From contig NZ_KQ949001.1 of the NCBI RefSeq assembly GCF_001514265.1, positions 1 through 64,000 on the forward strand: a DNA stretch of 64,000 nucleotides. Reading direction: 5' to 3'. Below, piece after piece: positions 25,836 through 35,831 of the stretch. The notes below the pieces were generated by a model. The model worked only from the letters and a program-made list of their open reading frames with translations. It did no database searches and was not told the origin of the DNA. This DNA is from Streptomyces resistomycificus. Its GTDB lineage: Bacteria > Actinomycetota > Actinomycetes > Streptomycetales > Streptomycetaceae. Every line of letters starts with the position of its first letter. Within the stretch, counting starts at the first letter, position 1. A program made the translations under genes and the position numbers.

Positions 25836-26216
25836 TCAGAGGCGCATCCACCCCCCGGAGTCGTACGACCCGTGCCCCACCGCGCCCTTCAGCCACACCT
25901 TGCGTTGGCCGACCCGGACGGTCCGCGGTCCGGCGTGCCGCGAGAACTGGCCCTCGTCGACGACCGCGTGGTGGCCGCGCACCTGGATGCTGACCATCAT
26001 GTACCGCTGCCTGCCGGGGTTCTTGGGCACCGTCATCACACAGAGACGGACGCCCTGCTTGTAGACCTTCACCGAGCCGGTGGAGAACGGGAACGTCCTG
26101 ATCTTGCGCCCCGCGCAGGACGTGTCGGAGGCGGCCTGCGCGCTGCCGGGCGCGGCGACGGCGAGCAGTCCGGAGGCGGTCAGCACGGTCAAGCCCAGCG
26201 CCAGCCGTCGACGCAT
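25836..26216 (-). CDS. Small secreted hypothetical protein
   Basis: This 126-residue protein has a clear signal peptide (RRRLALGLTVLTASGLLAVAA, likely cut after SAQA-A), leaving about 98 residues. The mature part has two Cys (34 and 59) that could form a disulfide and is basic and beta-rich (VRLCVMTVPKN, YMMVSIQVRGHHAVVDEG, RTVRVGQRKVWLKG). I do not recognise the family. ATG 26216 is chosen for the signal peptide; the longer frame upstream passes through low-complexity repeats. It shares its strand with the S37 peptidase, 149 bp apart, so separate transcription is likely. Confidence 0.75.
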   Translation of the reverse strand: MRRRLALGLTVLTASGLLAVAAPGSAQAASDTSCAGRKIRTFPFSTGSVKVYKQGVRLCVMTVPKNPGRQRYMMVSIQVRGHHAVVDEGQFSRHAGPRTVRVGQRKVWLKGAVGHGSYDSGGWMRL

Positions 26217-26335
26217 CCCAGCACCCCAGTGCACAGTCGTCCCTCCCGTAACGCGGCGATGAGCGTACTGGTGTACGGACGCAGGACGCGTGTCGGATGG
26301 TTGCCGAACCACGGACCGTCGGCAGACGGACCACC

Positions 26336-26400
26336 GGACGCCAGGCCGTCGGACGCCAGGCCGTCTGCCGCCGGACGCCAGGCCGTCGGACGTCAGGCCG
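26336..26400. repeat. Four 15-bp tandem units at the end of the ABC gene
   Basis: GGACGCCAGGCCGTC occurs at 26336, 26351 and 26373, with a partial fourth copy at 26388 (GGACGTCAGGCCG). The last copy overlaps the stop codon of the ABC exporter gene (26393-26395). The gap 26217-26392 holds no gene. Confidence 0.8.
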
Positions 26401-29400
26401 CCGCGGGCGTGTCCTCCCCCACGAAGGTCCGCCACAGCTCGGCATAGCGCCCGCCCCGCGCCAACAGCTCGTCGTGCGTGCCGTCCTCGGCGATCCGCCC
26501 CTGGTCCATGAGGACCACACGGTCCGCGCGGGCCGCCGTGGTCAGCCGGTGGGCGACGATCAGGGTAGTGCGCGCGCCGCGGCTCGTCGCGGGGCCGCCG
26601 TCGGACTCCGCAAGGGCGCTACGGCGGCCCGCGATGCGGTCGGTGGCCTGGTTGACCTGGGCCTCCGTGGCCAGGTCGAGGGCGGCGGTGGCCTCGTCGA
26701 GGAGGAGGACGTCCGGGTCGACGAGCTCGGCGCGGGCCAGCGCGATCAGCTGGCGCTGGCCCGCCGAGAGGTTGCGGCCGCGTTCGGCGACGTCGTGGAG
26801 GTAGCCGCCCTCCAGGGTGGCGATCATCTCGTGGGCGCCGACCGCGCGGGCCGCCGCCTCGACCTCGGCGTCGGTGGCGTCCGGGCGGCCGTAGGCGATG
26901 GCGTCGCGGACGGTGCCCTGGAAGAGGTAGGCCTCCTGGGGGACGACGCCGAGGCGGTGGCGGTAGGAGGTGAGGTCGAGGGCGCGGAGGTCCGTGCCGT
27001 CGACGGTCACCCGGCCGCCGGTCGGGTCGTAGAACCGGGCGACCAGCTTGACCAGGGTCGACTTGCCGGCGCCCGTCTCGCCGACGAAGGCGACCGTCTG
27101 GCCGGCGGGGATCCGCAGGTCGATGCCGCCGAGGGCCTCCTCCTCCTTGCCGTAGGCGAAGTGGACGTCCTCGAAGGCGATCTCCCCGCGCAGCGAGAGG
27201 ACCTCGAGCGGCTCGTCGGCCTCCTTCGTGGAGGTCGGCTCCTGGAGCAGCTCCTGGATGCGGCCCAGTGACACGGTGGCCTGCTGGTAGCCGTCGAAGA
27301 CCTGGGAGAGCTGCTGGACGGGGGCGAAGAACAGGTCGATGTAGAGGAGGTACGCGACCAGGGCGCCCGTGGTGAGGGTGGCCGCGTCGACGCGGCCGGC
27401 GCCCGCGATCAGCACGGCGGCGGCCGCCACCGCCGACAGCAGCTGCACGAAGGGGAAGTAGATCGAGATCAGCCACTGGCCGCGGATCCGCGCCCGGCGG
27501 TAGCTGTCGCTGCGCTCCGCGAACCGCGCCCGGCCGTCCCGCTCGCGCCCGAAGGCCTGCACGATCCTGAGGCCGGACACCGACTCCTGGAGGTCGGCGT
27601 TGACCAGCGACACCCGTTCGCGGGCCAGCTCGTACGCCTTCACGCTGGCCCGGCGGAAGAAGAACGTGGCGACGATCAGCGGGGGCAGCGTCGCGAACAC
27701 GACGAGGGCCAGCTCCACGTCGATGACCAGCAGGGCGACCATGATGCCGAAGAAGGTGACGACCGAGACGAAGGCGGTGACCAGGCCGGTCTGCAGGAAG
27801 GTCGACAGCGCGTCGACGTCCGTCGTCATCCGCGTCATGATCCGGCCGGTGAGCTCCCGCTCGTAGTAGTCGAGGCCGAGCCGCTGGAGCTGGGCGAAGA
27901 TCTTCAGGCGCAGGGAGTACAGGACCCGCTCGCCGGTGCGCCCGGTCATCCGGGTCTCGCCGATCTGCGCCACCCACTGCGCGAACACCGCGAGCAATGC
28001 GAGGAGGGAGGCGGCCCAGACCGCGCCCAGTGCCATCCGGGTGACGCCGTCGTCGATGCCGTGCCGGATCATCACCGGGAGCAGCAGGCTCATGCCGGCG
28101 TCCACGGCGACCAGGCCGAGGCTGAGCAGCAGCGGCCGGCCGAAGCCCCGCAGCAGCCTGCGCAGGCCGTACGACTCCTCGGCGGTGACCGCCCGCCCCT
28201 CGTCGACGTCCGGGACGTCGGTGGCCGGGGGCAGCGCGTCGACCTGGGCGAGCAGCTCGGGGGTGGCCGGGGTGCCGCTGAGGGCGGTGTCCTTCGGCTC
28301 GCGGTCGCCGGTCCACAGCCGTGGGGTCACCCCGCGCTCGGCGTCGAACTCGGCGTCCAGCTCCTCCCGTACGGAGGTGTCCTCGGCGGGGGCGGCGGGG
28401 CGGGCGTGGCCGGGTGAGACGCCGCCGAGCTCGTCCGGGTCGGTGAGCAGGCGGCGGTAGAGCGCGGAGCGCTGCTGGAGTTCCTCGTGGGTGCCGAGGT
28501 CGGCGAGCCGGCCGCCGTCCAGGACGGCGATGCGGTCGGCGAGGTTGAGGGTGGAGCGCCGGTGGGCGATGAGCAGGGTCGTGCGGCCCCGCATGACCTG
28601 CTGGAGGGCTTCGTGGATCTCGTGCTCGACGCGGGCGTCCACCGCGGAGGTGGCGTCGTCGAGGACCAGCAGGCGCGGGTCGGTGAGGATCGCGCGGGCG
28701 AGCGCGACGCGCTGGCGCTGGCCGCCGGAGAGGGTGAGGCCGTGCTCGCCGACCGTGGTGTCGTAGCCCTCGGGCAGCTCTCTGATGAAACGGTCCGCCT
28801 GGGCGGCCCGGGCGGCTTCCTCGATCTCCTCCTGGGTCGCCTCGGGACGGCCGTAGGCGATGTTGTTGCGCACGGTGTCGGAGAAGAGGAAGGAGTCCTC
28901 GGGGACCAGGCCGATCGCGGCCCTGAGCGAGTCGAGGGTCAGCTCGCGGACGTCGTGGCCGCCGATGAGGACGGCGCCGCGGGTGACGTCGTAGAAGCGC
29001 GGCAGGAGGAGGGAGACCGTGGACTTGCCGGAGCCGGAGGAGCCGACCACGGCGAGGGTCTCGCCCGGGCGGATCTCGAAGCTGAGCCCGTCGAGGACCG
29101 GCCGCTCGTGGTCGTATCCGAAGGCGACGTCGTCGAACTCGACCGTGGCGGGGGCGTCGGCGGGGAGCTCCTTGGTGCCCTCCTGGAGGGACGGCTCGGT
29201 GTCGATCAGCTCCAGGACCCGCTCGGTGCCGGCCCTGGCCTGCTGGCCGACCGTGAGGACCATGGCGAGCATGCGGACCGGGCCGACGAGCTGGGCGAGG
29301 TAGGTGGAGAAGGCCACGAAGGTGCCGAGCGTGATGTGGCCGCGTACGGCGAGCCAGCCGCCGACCGCGAGCATCGCGACCTGGCCCAGGGCGGGGACGG

Positions 29401-30160
29401 CCTGGAGGGCCGGGGTGTACCTGGAGTTGAAGCGGATCGTGCGCAGCCGGCCCGCGTAGAGCCGGCGGCCGACCTCCCTGAGCTTCCCGGTCTCCTGGTC
29501 CTCCTGCCCGAAGCCCTTGACCACGCGTACGCCGCTGACGGCACCGTCGACCACGCCCGCGACGGCGGCGGCCTGGGCCTGGGCGTACCAGGTGGCGGGG
29601 TGGAGCTTGCTGCGGCTGCGCCTGGCGATCCACCACAGGGCCGGGGCGACGGCCAGCGCGACCAGGGTGAGCGGCGGGGACAGCCACGCCATGATCACCA
29701 GGGAGATCACGAAGAGCAGGAGGTTCCCGATGGTCATCGGGAGCATGAAGAGCAGGCCCTGGATCAGCTGGAGGTCGCTGGTGGCGCGGCCGACGACCTG
29801 GCCGGTGGACAGCTCGTCCTGACGGCGGCCGTCGAGGCGGGTGATCGTCCCGAACATCTCGGTGCGAAGGTCGTGCTGCACGTCGAGGGCGAGACGGCCG
29901 CCGTAGTAGCGGCGGATGTAGGTGAAGACGTAGACGAGGACGGCCGCGGCGATCAGGAGGCCGGCCCAGGGCGCCATGTCCCGGGTGTGGTCGCCGATCA
30001 CGTCGTCGATGATCACCTTGGTGACCAGGGGCACCAGTGCCATGACGGCCATGCCGGCCAGGGAGGAGCCGAGGGCGAGGACGACGTCCGCGGGGTGGCG
30101 CCACGCGTAACCGGCCAGCCTGCGCGCCCAGCCCTGTGTCTCCCCCTGTTGCGCTGCCAC
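26393..30160 (-). CDS. Fused double-half ABC exporter (MDR type)
   Basis: This 1255-residue protein joins two ABC-exporter half-transporters in order TM-NBD-TM-NBD. The first NBD has Walker [10 protein letters not shown] (about residue 373), signature LSGGQRQR and Walker [13 protein letters not shown], where Asp replaces the catalytic Glu. The second has GETGAGKST (about residue 1027), signature LSAGQRQL and Walker [12 protein letters not shown] with Glu intact. So one ATP site is degenerate, as in asymmetric heterodimeric exporters. Start GTG 30160 follows AAGGAGGG; the extension to 30202 is unlikely. The joining region (about residues 590-670) is long and acidic. The exported substrate is unknown. 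Confidence 0.9.
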   Translation of the reverse strand: MAAQQGETQGWARRLAGYAWRHPADVVLALGSSLAGMAVMALVPLVTKVIIDDVIGDHTRDMAPWAGLLIAAAVLVYVFTYIRRYYGGRLALDVQHDLRTEMFGTITRLDGRRQDELSTGQVVGRATSDLQLIQGLLFMLPMTIGNLLLFVISLVIMAWLSPPLTLVALAVAPALWWIARRSRSKLHPATWYAQAQAAAVAGVVDGAVSGVRVVKGFGQEDQETGKLREVGRRLYAGRLRTIRFNSRYTPALQAVPALGQVAMLAVGGWLAVRGHITLGTFVAFSTYLAQLVGPVRMLAMVLTVGQQARAGTERVLELIDTEPSLQEGTKELPADAPATVEFDDVAFGYDHERPVLDGLSFEIRPGETLAVVGSSGSGKSTVSLLLPRFYDVTRGAVLIGGHDVRELTLDSLRAAIGLVPEDSFLFSDTVRNNIAYGRPEATQEEIEEAARAAQADRFIRELPEGYDTTVGEHGLTLSGGQRQRVALARAILTDPRLLVLDDATSAVDARVEHEIHEALQQVMRGRTTLLIAHRRSTLNLADRIAVLDGGRLADLGTHEELQQRSALYRRLLTDPDELGGVSPGHARPAAPAEDTSVREELDAEFDAERGVTPRLWTGDREPKDTALSGTPATPELLAQVDALPPATDVPDVDEGRAVTAEESYGLRRLLRGFGRPLLLSLGLVAVDAGMSLLLPVMIRHGIDDGVTRMALGAVWAASLLALLAVFAQWVAQIGETRMTGRTGERVLYSLRLKIFAQLQRLGLDYYERELTGRIMTRMTTDVDALSTFLQTGLVTAFVSVVTFFGIMVALLVIDVELALVVFATLPPLIVATFFFRRASVKAYELARERVSLVNADLQESVSGLRIVQAFGRERDGRARFAERSDSYRRARIRGQWLISIYFPFVQLLSAVAAAAVLIAGAGRVDAATLTTGALVAYLLYIDLFFAPVQQLSQVFDGYQQATVSLGRIQELLQEPTSTKEADEPLEVLSLRGEIAFEDVHFAYGKEEEALGGIDLRIPAGQTVAFVGETGAGKSTLVKLVARFYDPTGGRVTVDGTDLRALDLTSYRHRLGVVPQEAYLFQGTVRDAIAYGRPDATDAEVEAAARAVGAHEMIATLEGGYLHDVAERGRNLSAGQRQLIALARAELVDPDVLLLDEATAALDLATEAQVNQATDRIAGRRSALAESDGGPATSRGARTTLIVAHRLTTAARADRVVLMDQGRIAEDGTHDELLARGGRYAELWRTFVGEDTPAAA

Positions 30161-30260
30161 GCGGGTGCCCTCCTTCAGACCTGATCTTCCGGAAGGCACC
30201 AACGCGAAACGAAGCGGATTTCATCCCTCCGCAACAGGACGGGACAGGACGGAGGTGGGA

Positions 30261-31277
30261 TCAGACGCGTACCCGCAGGTGGTAGAGCCGGGTCGTCTGG
30301 ACGGCGTTCTGGTTGTCGTCGCTGACCAGGAGCACCTTCAGGCCACCCTTGCCCCTGCCCGTGACCGTCATCCCCTCGATGTTGTCGAGGAGCGGGTTCG
30401 GCTGGGGCTGCTTCGCCGTGGCGCCCAGGGTCGGGCAGTCGGCGATGTCCGTGAGCAGGGTCTTGCCGATCAGGCGCACGCCGTCCTGCCCGGTGAGGTT
30501 CTCGATGCCGCCGGTGTCGGTCGCGCGGCGGGGGTCGGCCAGGTAGAGGCGGACAGTGTTGCCGACGCCGGAGGTGAAGCCGCGCTCCAGGACGAGGAGG
30601 CGGCCGTCGGGGAGGGCCTGGACCTCGGGGACGCCGAGGCCGGTGTCGGTGCGGTAGGCGTACTGGGCGCCGAGCTCGAAGGTCTTCCCGTGCCGCTGCC
30701 AGGTCTGGAAACGGACGATGGTCGAGCTGTCGCCGGAGAGCGGGTACTCCATCGACGCCAGCAGGGTGCGGCCGCCGGGCAGCAGGGTGAGGCCCTCGAA
30801 GGTGCCGTTGGAGACGGCGCGGCCCGCGGGGGCGACCTTCAGGGCGTCCGGCACGGGCAGGCGGCCGAGGAGGTGGCCCTCCGCGGAGTAGCGGCGGATG
30901 GACGGCTCGGTCTCCGAGGTGATCAGCCGGGTGCCGTCCCGGTCGATCGCCAGGCCCTCGGAGTCGAGCGCGGTGCCCCTCTCGTCGGCGAGCGGGACGA
31001 CCGACCGCGGGGCGAGCGTCCTCGCGTCGAGGTCGAAGAGGGCGGAGCGGTCGGAGAGGGCGGCGAGCGAGCCGTCCCGGTCCACGGCGAGCGCGGACAG
31101 ATTGCCGACGAAGGTGCCGTCGTACGTCGTCTTGTCGAGCGCGTCGGAGAAGCGCTCGATGGCGACGGACGGCGAGCAGGCGTGGTTCTCCCCGGCGTCG
31201 GCGGGTGTGGCGGCGGTCAGGCAGGTGGCCGCCGCCACGGCCGCGGAGGTGGTGGCGAGTACGGTTCTCAGGCGCAT
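30261..31277 (-). CDS. Secreted phytase-like esterase family protein
   Basis: This 338-residue protein has a signal peptide (RLRTVLATTSAAVAAATCLTA, cleavage near ADA-GEN). The mature part fits the esterase-like activity of phytase family (PF13449 type): beta-propeller repeats such as LSALAVDRDGSLAALSDRSALF, DSEGLAIDRDGTRLITSETEP, TFEGLTLLPGGRTLLASMEYP and NIEGMTVTGRGKGGLKVLLVSDDN. The activity of family members is mostly untested; an extracellular phosphoesterase is the usual guess. ATG 31277 is preferred for the signal peptide; GTG 31286 in frame is an alternative. Confidence 0.83.
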   Translation of the reverse strand: MRLRTVLATTSAAVAAATCLTAATPADAGENHACSPSVAIERFSDALDKTTYDGTFVGNLSALAVDRDGSLAALSDRSALFDLDARTLAPRSVVPLADERGTALDSEGLAIDRDGTRLITSETEPSIRRYSAEGHLLGRLPVPDALKVAPAGRAVSNGTFEGLTLLPGGRTLLASMEYPLSGDSSTIVRFQTWQRHGKTFELGAQYAYRTDTGLGVPEVQALPDGRLLVLERGFTSGVGNTVRLYLADPRRATDTGGIENLTGQDGVRLIGKTLLTDIADCPTLGATAKQPQPNPLLDNIEGMTVTGRGKGGLKVLLVSDDNQNAVQTTRLYHLRVRV

Positions 31278-31338
31278 GGACGCCACCGTAGGGCGGGCCG
31301 GTGACGGACGGGAGACCGGCTCGTGAAGCGTCGGAGCG

Positions 31339-32190
31339 TCAGCTCGCCGCCAGATCCCGGTGGACGACCTTGGCCACGCCCTGGATGGTCGTGATGCCGT
31401 AGTTCATGGTGCTGTTGCCCTGCGTGAGCACCGTGATCACGTAGTCGTGGCCGCCGCCCTTGAACGCGCCGACGCTGTGCACCCGCCAGCCGTTGGTGGC
31501 CCGCTCCAGCCAGCCGTTCTTGACGGCGACGGAGACCCCGGACGGCACTCCGTACGGCGTCCCCCAGCGCTGCGAGGAGACGACCTGGCTCATCAGCTTG
31601 ATGATGTAGGCACGGGAGTTGTCACTCAGGACCGTGTTCTTCGCGGTGAGGAGTTTGAGCAGCTTCTGCTGGTCGGTGACGGTGATCTGGGTCAGGCCCC
31701 AGTAGCCGTTCGCCCCCGGCTTGGTCTGCGTCATGCCGGCCGCGGTGAGGAACCCCTTGATCTTCGTCATGCCCAACTGCTTCCAGAGCGTGCTGGTCGC
31801 GGCGTTGTCCGACTTGGTGATCATGGCCTTGGCGAGGGTGGCCTCGCGGTCGGTCAGGTAGCGGTTGTGTTTCTTCGCGTCCCACAGCAGCGTGGCGAGG
31901 ACGGTGACCTTGACGACGCTGGCGGAGTCGAAGGCCGTCGAAGGGCGCAGGGTGCAGGTGGTCTTGGTGGTGCGGTCGTAGACGCCGACCGCGATCGTGC
32001 CCTTGCGGTTGGCGAGGGCCGCGGTGATGTCCTTCTTCAGCTTGTCGGCGAGGCCCGCCTTCGCGGACGTGCAGCTGACGACCGGTGTGGCGGCGGCGGC
32101 GGGCGAGGCGGCGGCCACGACGGGGATGAGCACCCCGGCGCCCACGCCTGCCGCGAGCACTCTCGCGCGTCTGGATATCCCGTGAGTCAT
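31339..32190 (-). CDS. Secreted serine hydrolase, class A beta-lactamase-like
   Basis: This 283-residue protein has a signal peptide (RRARVLAAGVGAGVLIPVVAAA, cleavage near AAAA-TPV). It carries penicillin-recognising motifs: SxxK as SVVK (Ser91, Lys94), SDN at 127-129, and KNG in VAVKNGWLERA where KTG is usual. The general base Glu region of true class A beta-lactamases is not evident, so it may be a D,D-peptidase-like or non-lactamase hydrolase. ATG 32190 is chosen; an in-frame GTG lies at 32205. It diverges from the GT39 gene with a 155-bp shared promoter region. Confidence 0.82.
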   Translation of the reverse strand: MTHGISRRARVLAAGVGAGVLIPVVAAASPAAAATPVVSCTSAKAGLADKLKKDITAALANRKGTIAVGVYDRTTKTTCTLRPSTAFDSASVVKVTVLATLLWDAKKHNRYLTDREATLAKAMITKSDNAATSTLWKQLGMTKIKGFLTAAGMTQTKPGANGYWGLTQITVTDQQKLLKLLTAKNTVLSDNSRAYIIKLMSQVVSSQRWGTPYGVPSGVSVAVKNGWLERATNGWRVHSVGAFKGGGHDYVITVLTQGNSTMNYGITTIQGVAKVVHRDLAAS

Positions 32191-32345
32191 GCCCTGTTGA
32201 CGCACGAGTTCGAACGAAAGGTTGTACGCGTCCGGGAACGGTTGGGCAAAGCCTGTACGACGCGTTACCGCACCCTTGGCGTATTCACAGGCGGGGACAA
32301 GGTCCGGCACAGCGCGCGCTCACGCTCGCTGAGGAGCATGCGCGG

Positions 32346-34652
32346 GTGACATCAGCCACCGATCCCCACCCCCACCCGACCGTGACCCCCGACCTGCCGC
32401 CGCCGGCCCCGCCCGTGGCGCCCCCGGAGAAGGCACCTCGCTGGTCGCTCCCCGCGCTGATCGCGATCATGATCATGGCGGCGGTGCTCTACTCCTGGAA
32501 CCTCTCCGGCTCCAGCCTGAACAGCTTCTACAGCGCCGCCGTGCTGAGCGGCACCCAGAGCTGGAAGGCCTGGTTCTTCGGCTCGTTGGACGCCGGCAAC
32601 TTCCTCACCGTCGACAAACCGCCGTTCGCGCTGATGGTCATGGGGCTGTCGTGCCGGATCTTCGGGTACGGCACCTGGCAGATGATGGCGCCGATGATCG
32701 CGGCCGCGCTCGGCACCGTCTGGATCCTGCACTCGTCCGTGAAGCGGGTGTTCGGGCACGCGGCGGCGGCCGTCGCCGCGCTGGTCCTCGCCCTGACCCC
32801 GATCACCGTCGCGATCAACCGTGACAACAACCCCGACACGCTGCTCGTGCTGCTGATGGTGGGCGGCGCGGCGCTGGCGCTGCGGGCGGTCCGCACCGAC
32901 CGGCTGCTGCCGCTGCTCGGCTCCGCGGTGTGCTTCGGGCTCGCGTTCAACACCAAGATGCTGCAGGGCTACATCGCGCTGCCCGCCGTCTTCGCCGTGT
33001 ACGTCTACGCGTCGAGGCTCGGCTGGCGGAAGAAGGCCGTCAACCTGGCCCTGGCGGCTCTGGCGCTGGCCGTCTCCAGCTTCTGGTGGGCGGCGGCAGT
33101 GTCGCTGGTACCCGCCTCCGAGCGGCCGTACATCGGCGGCTCCACGGACGGCTCCGCCTGGAACCTCATCATGGGCTACAACGGCCTGGGCCGGATCTTC
33201 GGCGGCGAGGGCAACGGCGGGGGCGGCGGGGGCGGAGGCGGTGGCTTCTCCGGCACGGCGGGCCTCGGACGCCTCTTCAACGACGTCCTCGGCGGCCAGA
33301 TCTCCTGGCTGATCCCCTTCGCCGCGATCGCCTGCGTCGGCGGCCTGGTCCTGTGCGGGCGCGCCCCGCGCACGGACGCGACGCGCGCCGCGCTGGTGCT
33401 GTGGGGCGGCTGGACGGCGCTGCACTACCTGACCTTCGCGATGGCCGAGGGCACCATGCACCCGTACTACACGACCGCGGTCGCTCCCGGTGTCGCGGCC
33501 CTGTGCGGTGGCGGCGGGGCGCTGCTGCTGCGCGCCTTCCGTGCCGACAGGCGCTGGATCTGGGTGCTGCCGGCCGGACTCGCGGTCACAGCGGTCTGGG
33601 CCGTGGTGCTGCTGCGCCGGGCCTCCGGCTGGAACACCTGGCTGTGGCCGGCGATCGCGGTGGTCATGGCGCTGGCGATCGTGGGCCTGTTCGTCTTCCG
33701 CTCCGGCGACCGCGCCAGGCTGCTGGCGGCCTCCGTGGCCGCGGCGGTCGTCGCCGCGGTGGCGGGCCCGGCCGCGTACGCCTGGTCGGTGCCGTCGGGT
33801 TCGGGCGGCGGCATGGGCGGTACGAACCCGACGGCCGGCCCGACCACGGGCAGCGGCGGCTTCGGCGGCGGCCCCGGCGGCGGAGGCGGCGGCGGCCGGG
33901 GCGGCTTCGGCGGCGGTGAGATGCCGGGCGGCACGCAGCAGGGCGGTCAGGCCCAGGCCGGCGGGCAGGCGGACGGGCCGGCCGCGCAGGAGGGCGGACA
34001 GGCAGGTCAGCAGGGCAGCGCGCCCGGTGGCGGCCAGATGACGACCGGCGGCGGCAACGGCGAACTGCCGGGCGGCCAGGCGGGCCAGGGCACCCCGAGC
34101 GGTCAGGCTCCCGGCGGCACCGGCGGTCAGCCGGGTGGCGCGGGCGGCGGCGGTATGGGCGGTGGCGGCGGCATGGGCGGCGCGAGCAGTGAGCTCGTCG
34201 CGTACCTGAAGAAGCACCAGGACGGCGCCAAGTGGCTGCTGGCGGTGTCCAGTTCACAGAGCGCGGCGCAGCTGATCCTCAGCAGCGGCGAGCCCGTCAT
34301 CTCCATGTGGGGCTGGTCCGGCAGCGACAAGGCGATGACCCTCGCCAAGTTGAAGGAGCTGGTGAAGAAGGGCGAGCTGCACTACATCCAGCTCGGTGGC
34401 GGCATGGGCGGGGGCATGGGCGGCGGCTCCAGCGTCAGCTCCGAGGTCACCGCGTGGGTGCAGAAGCACGGGACGGCGGTGAAGGAGAGCGAGTACAGCT
34501 CCGGCTCGACGTCGAACTCGAACTCGAACTCGAACTCGAACTCGGAGTCGGAGTCGGAGTCGGAGTCGGAGTCGGGGTCGGACTCCTCGTCCCAGTCGAA
34601 CCAGTCGAACCAGTCGGCGGTCTACCGGTTGGACGCGTCGGACGTCGGCTGA
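32346..34652 (+). CDS. GT39-type membrane glycosyltransferase (ArnT/PMT-like)
   Basis: This 768-residue membrane protein has a proline-rich cytoplasmic start, then a first membrane helix followed by GSLDAGNFLTVDKPPFALMVMG, the acidic loop typical of the ArnT/PMT superfamily that uses polyprenyl-phosphate sugars. About ten further hydrophobic segments run to residue 480. A Gly/Gln-rich linker (about 490-610) leads to an outside domain (SSELVAYLKKHQDGAKWLLA) found in related YkcB-like proteins. The C-terminus has (Ser-Asn)5 and (Ser-Glu)5 runs coded by a microsatellite. Start is GTG 32346 with GAGGAG upstream. The sugar and acceptor are unknown. Confidence 0.87.
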   Translation: MTSATDPHPHPTVTPDLPPPAPPVAPPEKAPRWSLPALIAIMIMAAVLYSWNLSGSSLNSFYSAAVLSGTQSWKAWFFGSLDAGNFLTVDKPPFALMVMGLSCRIFGYGTWQMMAPMIAAALGTVWILHSSVKRVFGHAAAAVAALVLALTPITVAINRDNNPDTLLVLLMVGGAALALRAVRTDRLLPLLGSAVCFGLAFNTKMLQGYIALPAVFAVYVYASRLGWRKKAVNLALAALALAVSSFWWAAAVSLVPASERPYIGGSTDGSAWNLIMGYNGLGRIFGGEGNGGGGGGGGGGFSGTAGLGRLFNDVLGGQISWLIPFAAIACVGGLVLCGRAPRTDATRAALVLWGGWTALHYLTFAMAEGTMHPYYTTAVAPGVAALCGGGGALLLRAFRADRRWIWVLPAGLAVTAVWAVVLLRRASGWNTWLWPAIAVVMALAIVGLFVFRSGDRARLLAASVAAAVVAAVAGPAAYAWSVPSGSGGGMGGTNPTAGPTTGSGGFGGGPGGGGGGGRGGFGGGEMPGGTQQGGQAQAGGQADGPAAQEGGQAGQQGSAPGGGQMTTGGGNGELPGGQAGQGTPSGQAPGGTGGQPGGAGGGGMGGGGGMGGASSELVAYLKKHQDGAKWLLAVSSSQSAAQLILSSGEPVISMWGWSGSDKAMTLAKLKELVKKGELHYIQLGGGMGGGMGGGSSVSSEVTAWVQKHGTAVKESEYSSGSTSNSNSNSNSNSESESESESESGSDSSSQSNQSNQSAVYRLDASDVG
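34511..34580 (+). repeat. Hexanucleotide microsatellite inside the GT39 gene
   Basis: Five TCGAAC units are followed by five TCGGAG units and a TCGGGG variant, coding for alternating Ser-Asn and then Ser-Glu. Length changes by slippage would stay in frame and alter the number of charged residues at the extracellular C-terminus. Confidence 0.9.
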
Positions 34653-34676
34653 CCTCCCCCGGCCGCCCCTGAGGCC

Positions 34677-34709
34677 AACGGCCCCTGACCCAACGGTCGG
34701 GGGCCGTTT
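34677..34709 (+). terminator. Terminator after the GT39 gene
   Basis: A 14-bp stem with one T-G wobble (AACGGCCCCTGACC at 34677-34690, GGTCGGGGGCCGTT at 34695-34708) closes a 4-nt loop and is followed by TTC. It lies 25 bp after the GT39 stop and upstream of the endonuclease promoter. Confidence 0.82.
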
Positions 34710-34798
34710 CGGTATGTCAACTCGCGTAGACAAGGGGCAGATTGTCGGACCCGGACATCTGATGGACACGTTCGATTCATGGACAGGAGCGCATGTCC

Positions 34799-35662
34799 AT
34801 GTCACGCTCCCGATTGCCCGCTCAATCCACCCGCGTAGAACGGACACCCCCGATGCCCGTTACACCCCACATACGCCGCCGCTGGAAGCCGCTCGCGCTC
34901 GCCGTATCGGCCGCCATGGTCGCCCTGACCGCTCCGGCGCTGACCGCGACCCCCGCCGCGGCCACGACGACGGCTTACGACGACACGTACTACGCCGGCG
35001 CGATCGGCAAGACCGGGACCAGCCTCAAGTCCGCGCTGAACAACATCATCAGCAGCCAGACGAAGCTGTCGTACTCGGCGGTCTGGAACGCGCTGAAGGT
35101 CACCGACCAGGACCCGAACAACAGCAACAACGTGGTCCTGCTGTACTCCGGCATCTCCCGCAGCAAGTCGCTGAACGGCGGCAACAGCGGCAACTGGAAC
35201 CGCGAGCACGTCTGGGCCCAGTCGCACGGCGACTTCGGCACCTCCGCCGGCCCGGGCACCGACCTGCACCACCTGCGCCCCGAGGACGTGTCGGTCAACT
35301 CGATCCGCGGCAACAAGGACTTCGACAACGGCGGCAGCACCTTCACCAACGCCGGCGGCAGCCTCACCGACTCGAACTCCTTCGAGCCCCGTGACGCCGT
35401 CAAGGGTGACGTGGCCCGCATGATCCTCTACATGGCCGTCCGTTACGAGGGCGAGGACAGCTGGCCCGACCTCGAGCCCAACGACACCGTCACCAACGGC
35501 AGCGTCCCGTACCACGGCCGCCTCTCCGTCCTGAAGCAGTGGAACGAAGAGGACCCGCCGAGCGCGTTCGAGGAGAACCGCAACGAGGTCATCTACGACA
35601 CCTATCAGCACAACCGCAACCCGTTCATCGACCACCCGGAGTGGGTCGAGGCGATCTGGTAG
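34799..35662 (+). CDS. Secreted endonuclease I family nuclease
   Basis: This 287-residue secreted nuclease has a long basic N-terminus, a hydrophobic core (LALAVSAAMVALTAPAL) and likely cleavage near AAA-TTTAY. The mature protein contains the endonuclease I signature NREHVWAQSHG followed by DLHHLRPEDVSVN and NGGSTF; His in REHVW is the expected catalytic base and Asn/His residues bind Mg. Members degrade extracellular DNA (EndA/Dns type). ATG 34799 has AGGAG at 34785-34789 at 9-bp spacing; ATG 34793 is too close and ATG 34853 lacks a ribosome site. It is monocistronic between two terminators. Confidence 0.88.
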   Translation: MSRSRLPAQSTRVERTPPMPVTPHIRRRWKPLALAVSAAMVALTAPALTATPAAATTTAYDDTYYAGAIGKTGTSLKSALNNIISSQTKLSYSAVWNALKVTDQDPNNSNNVVLLYSGISRSKSLNGGNSGNWNREHVWAQSHGDFGTSAGPGTDLHHLRPEDVSVNSIRGNKDFDNGGSTFTNAGGSLTDSNSFEPRDAVKGDVARMILYMAVRYEGEDSWPDLEPNDTVTNGSVPYHGRLSVLKQWNEEDPPSAFEENRNEVIYDTYQHNRNPFIDHPEWVEAIW

Positions 35663-35675
35663 CAGCAGGACAGCG

Positions 35676-35706
35676 AGGGCCCGGCCGGGGTGTCCGGCCG
35701 GGCCCT
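35676..35706 (+). terminator. Terminator after the endonuclease gene
   Basis: A perfect 13-bp stem (AGGGCCCGGCCGG at 35676-35688, CCGGCCGGGCCCT at 35694-35706) closes a 5-nt loop 13 bp after the stop, followed by GTCGCGTTTCC. Confidence 0.88.
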
Positions 35707-35831
35707 GTCGCGTTTCCTCAGCCCCCACGACCACCCCCCTGCACACGCCCCCCACCCCCGTAGAGATCATGGACGGGCAGCCCGGACGACCTGGAACGAG
35801 CCGGGCGCGACGACGGACGGGGAGGCGAGCG

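Noticed and set aside
31339-32190. Antibiotic-resistance beta-lactamase
   Set aside because: SxxK and SDN are present, but the Glu base region is not evident and KTG is KNG; it is safer as a beta-lactamase-like hydrolase.
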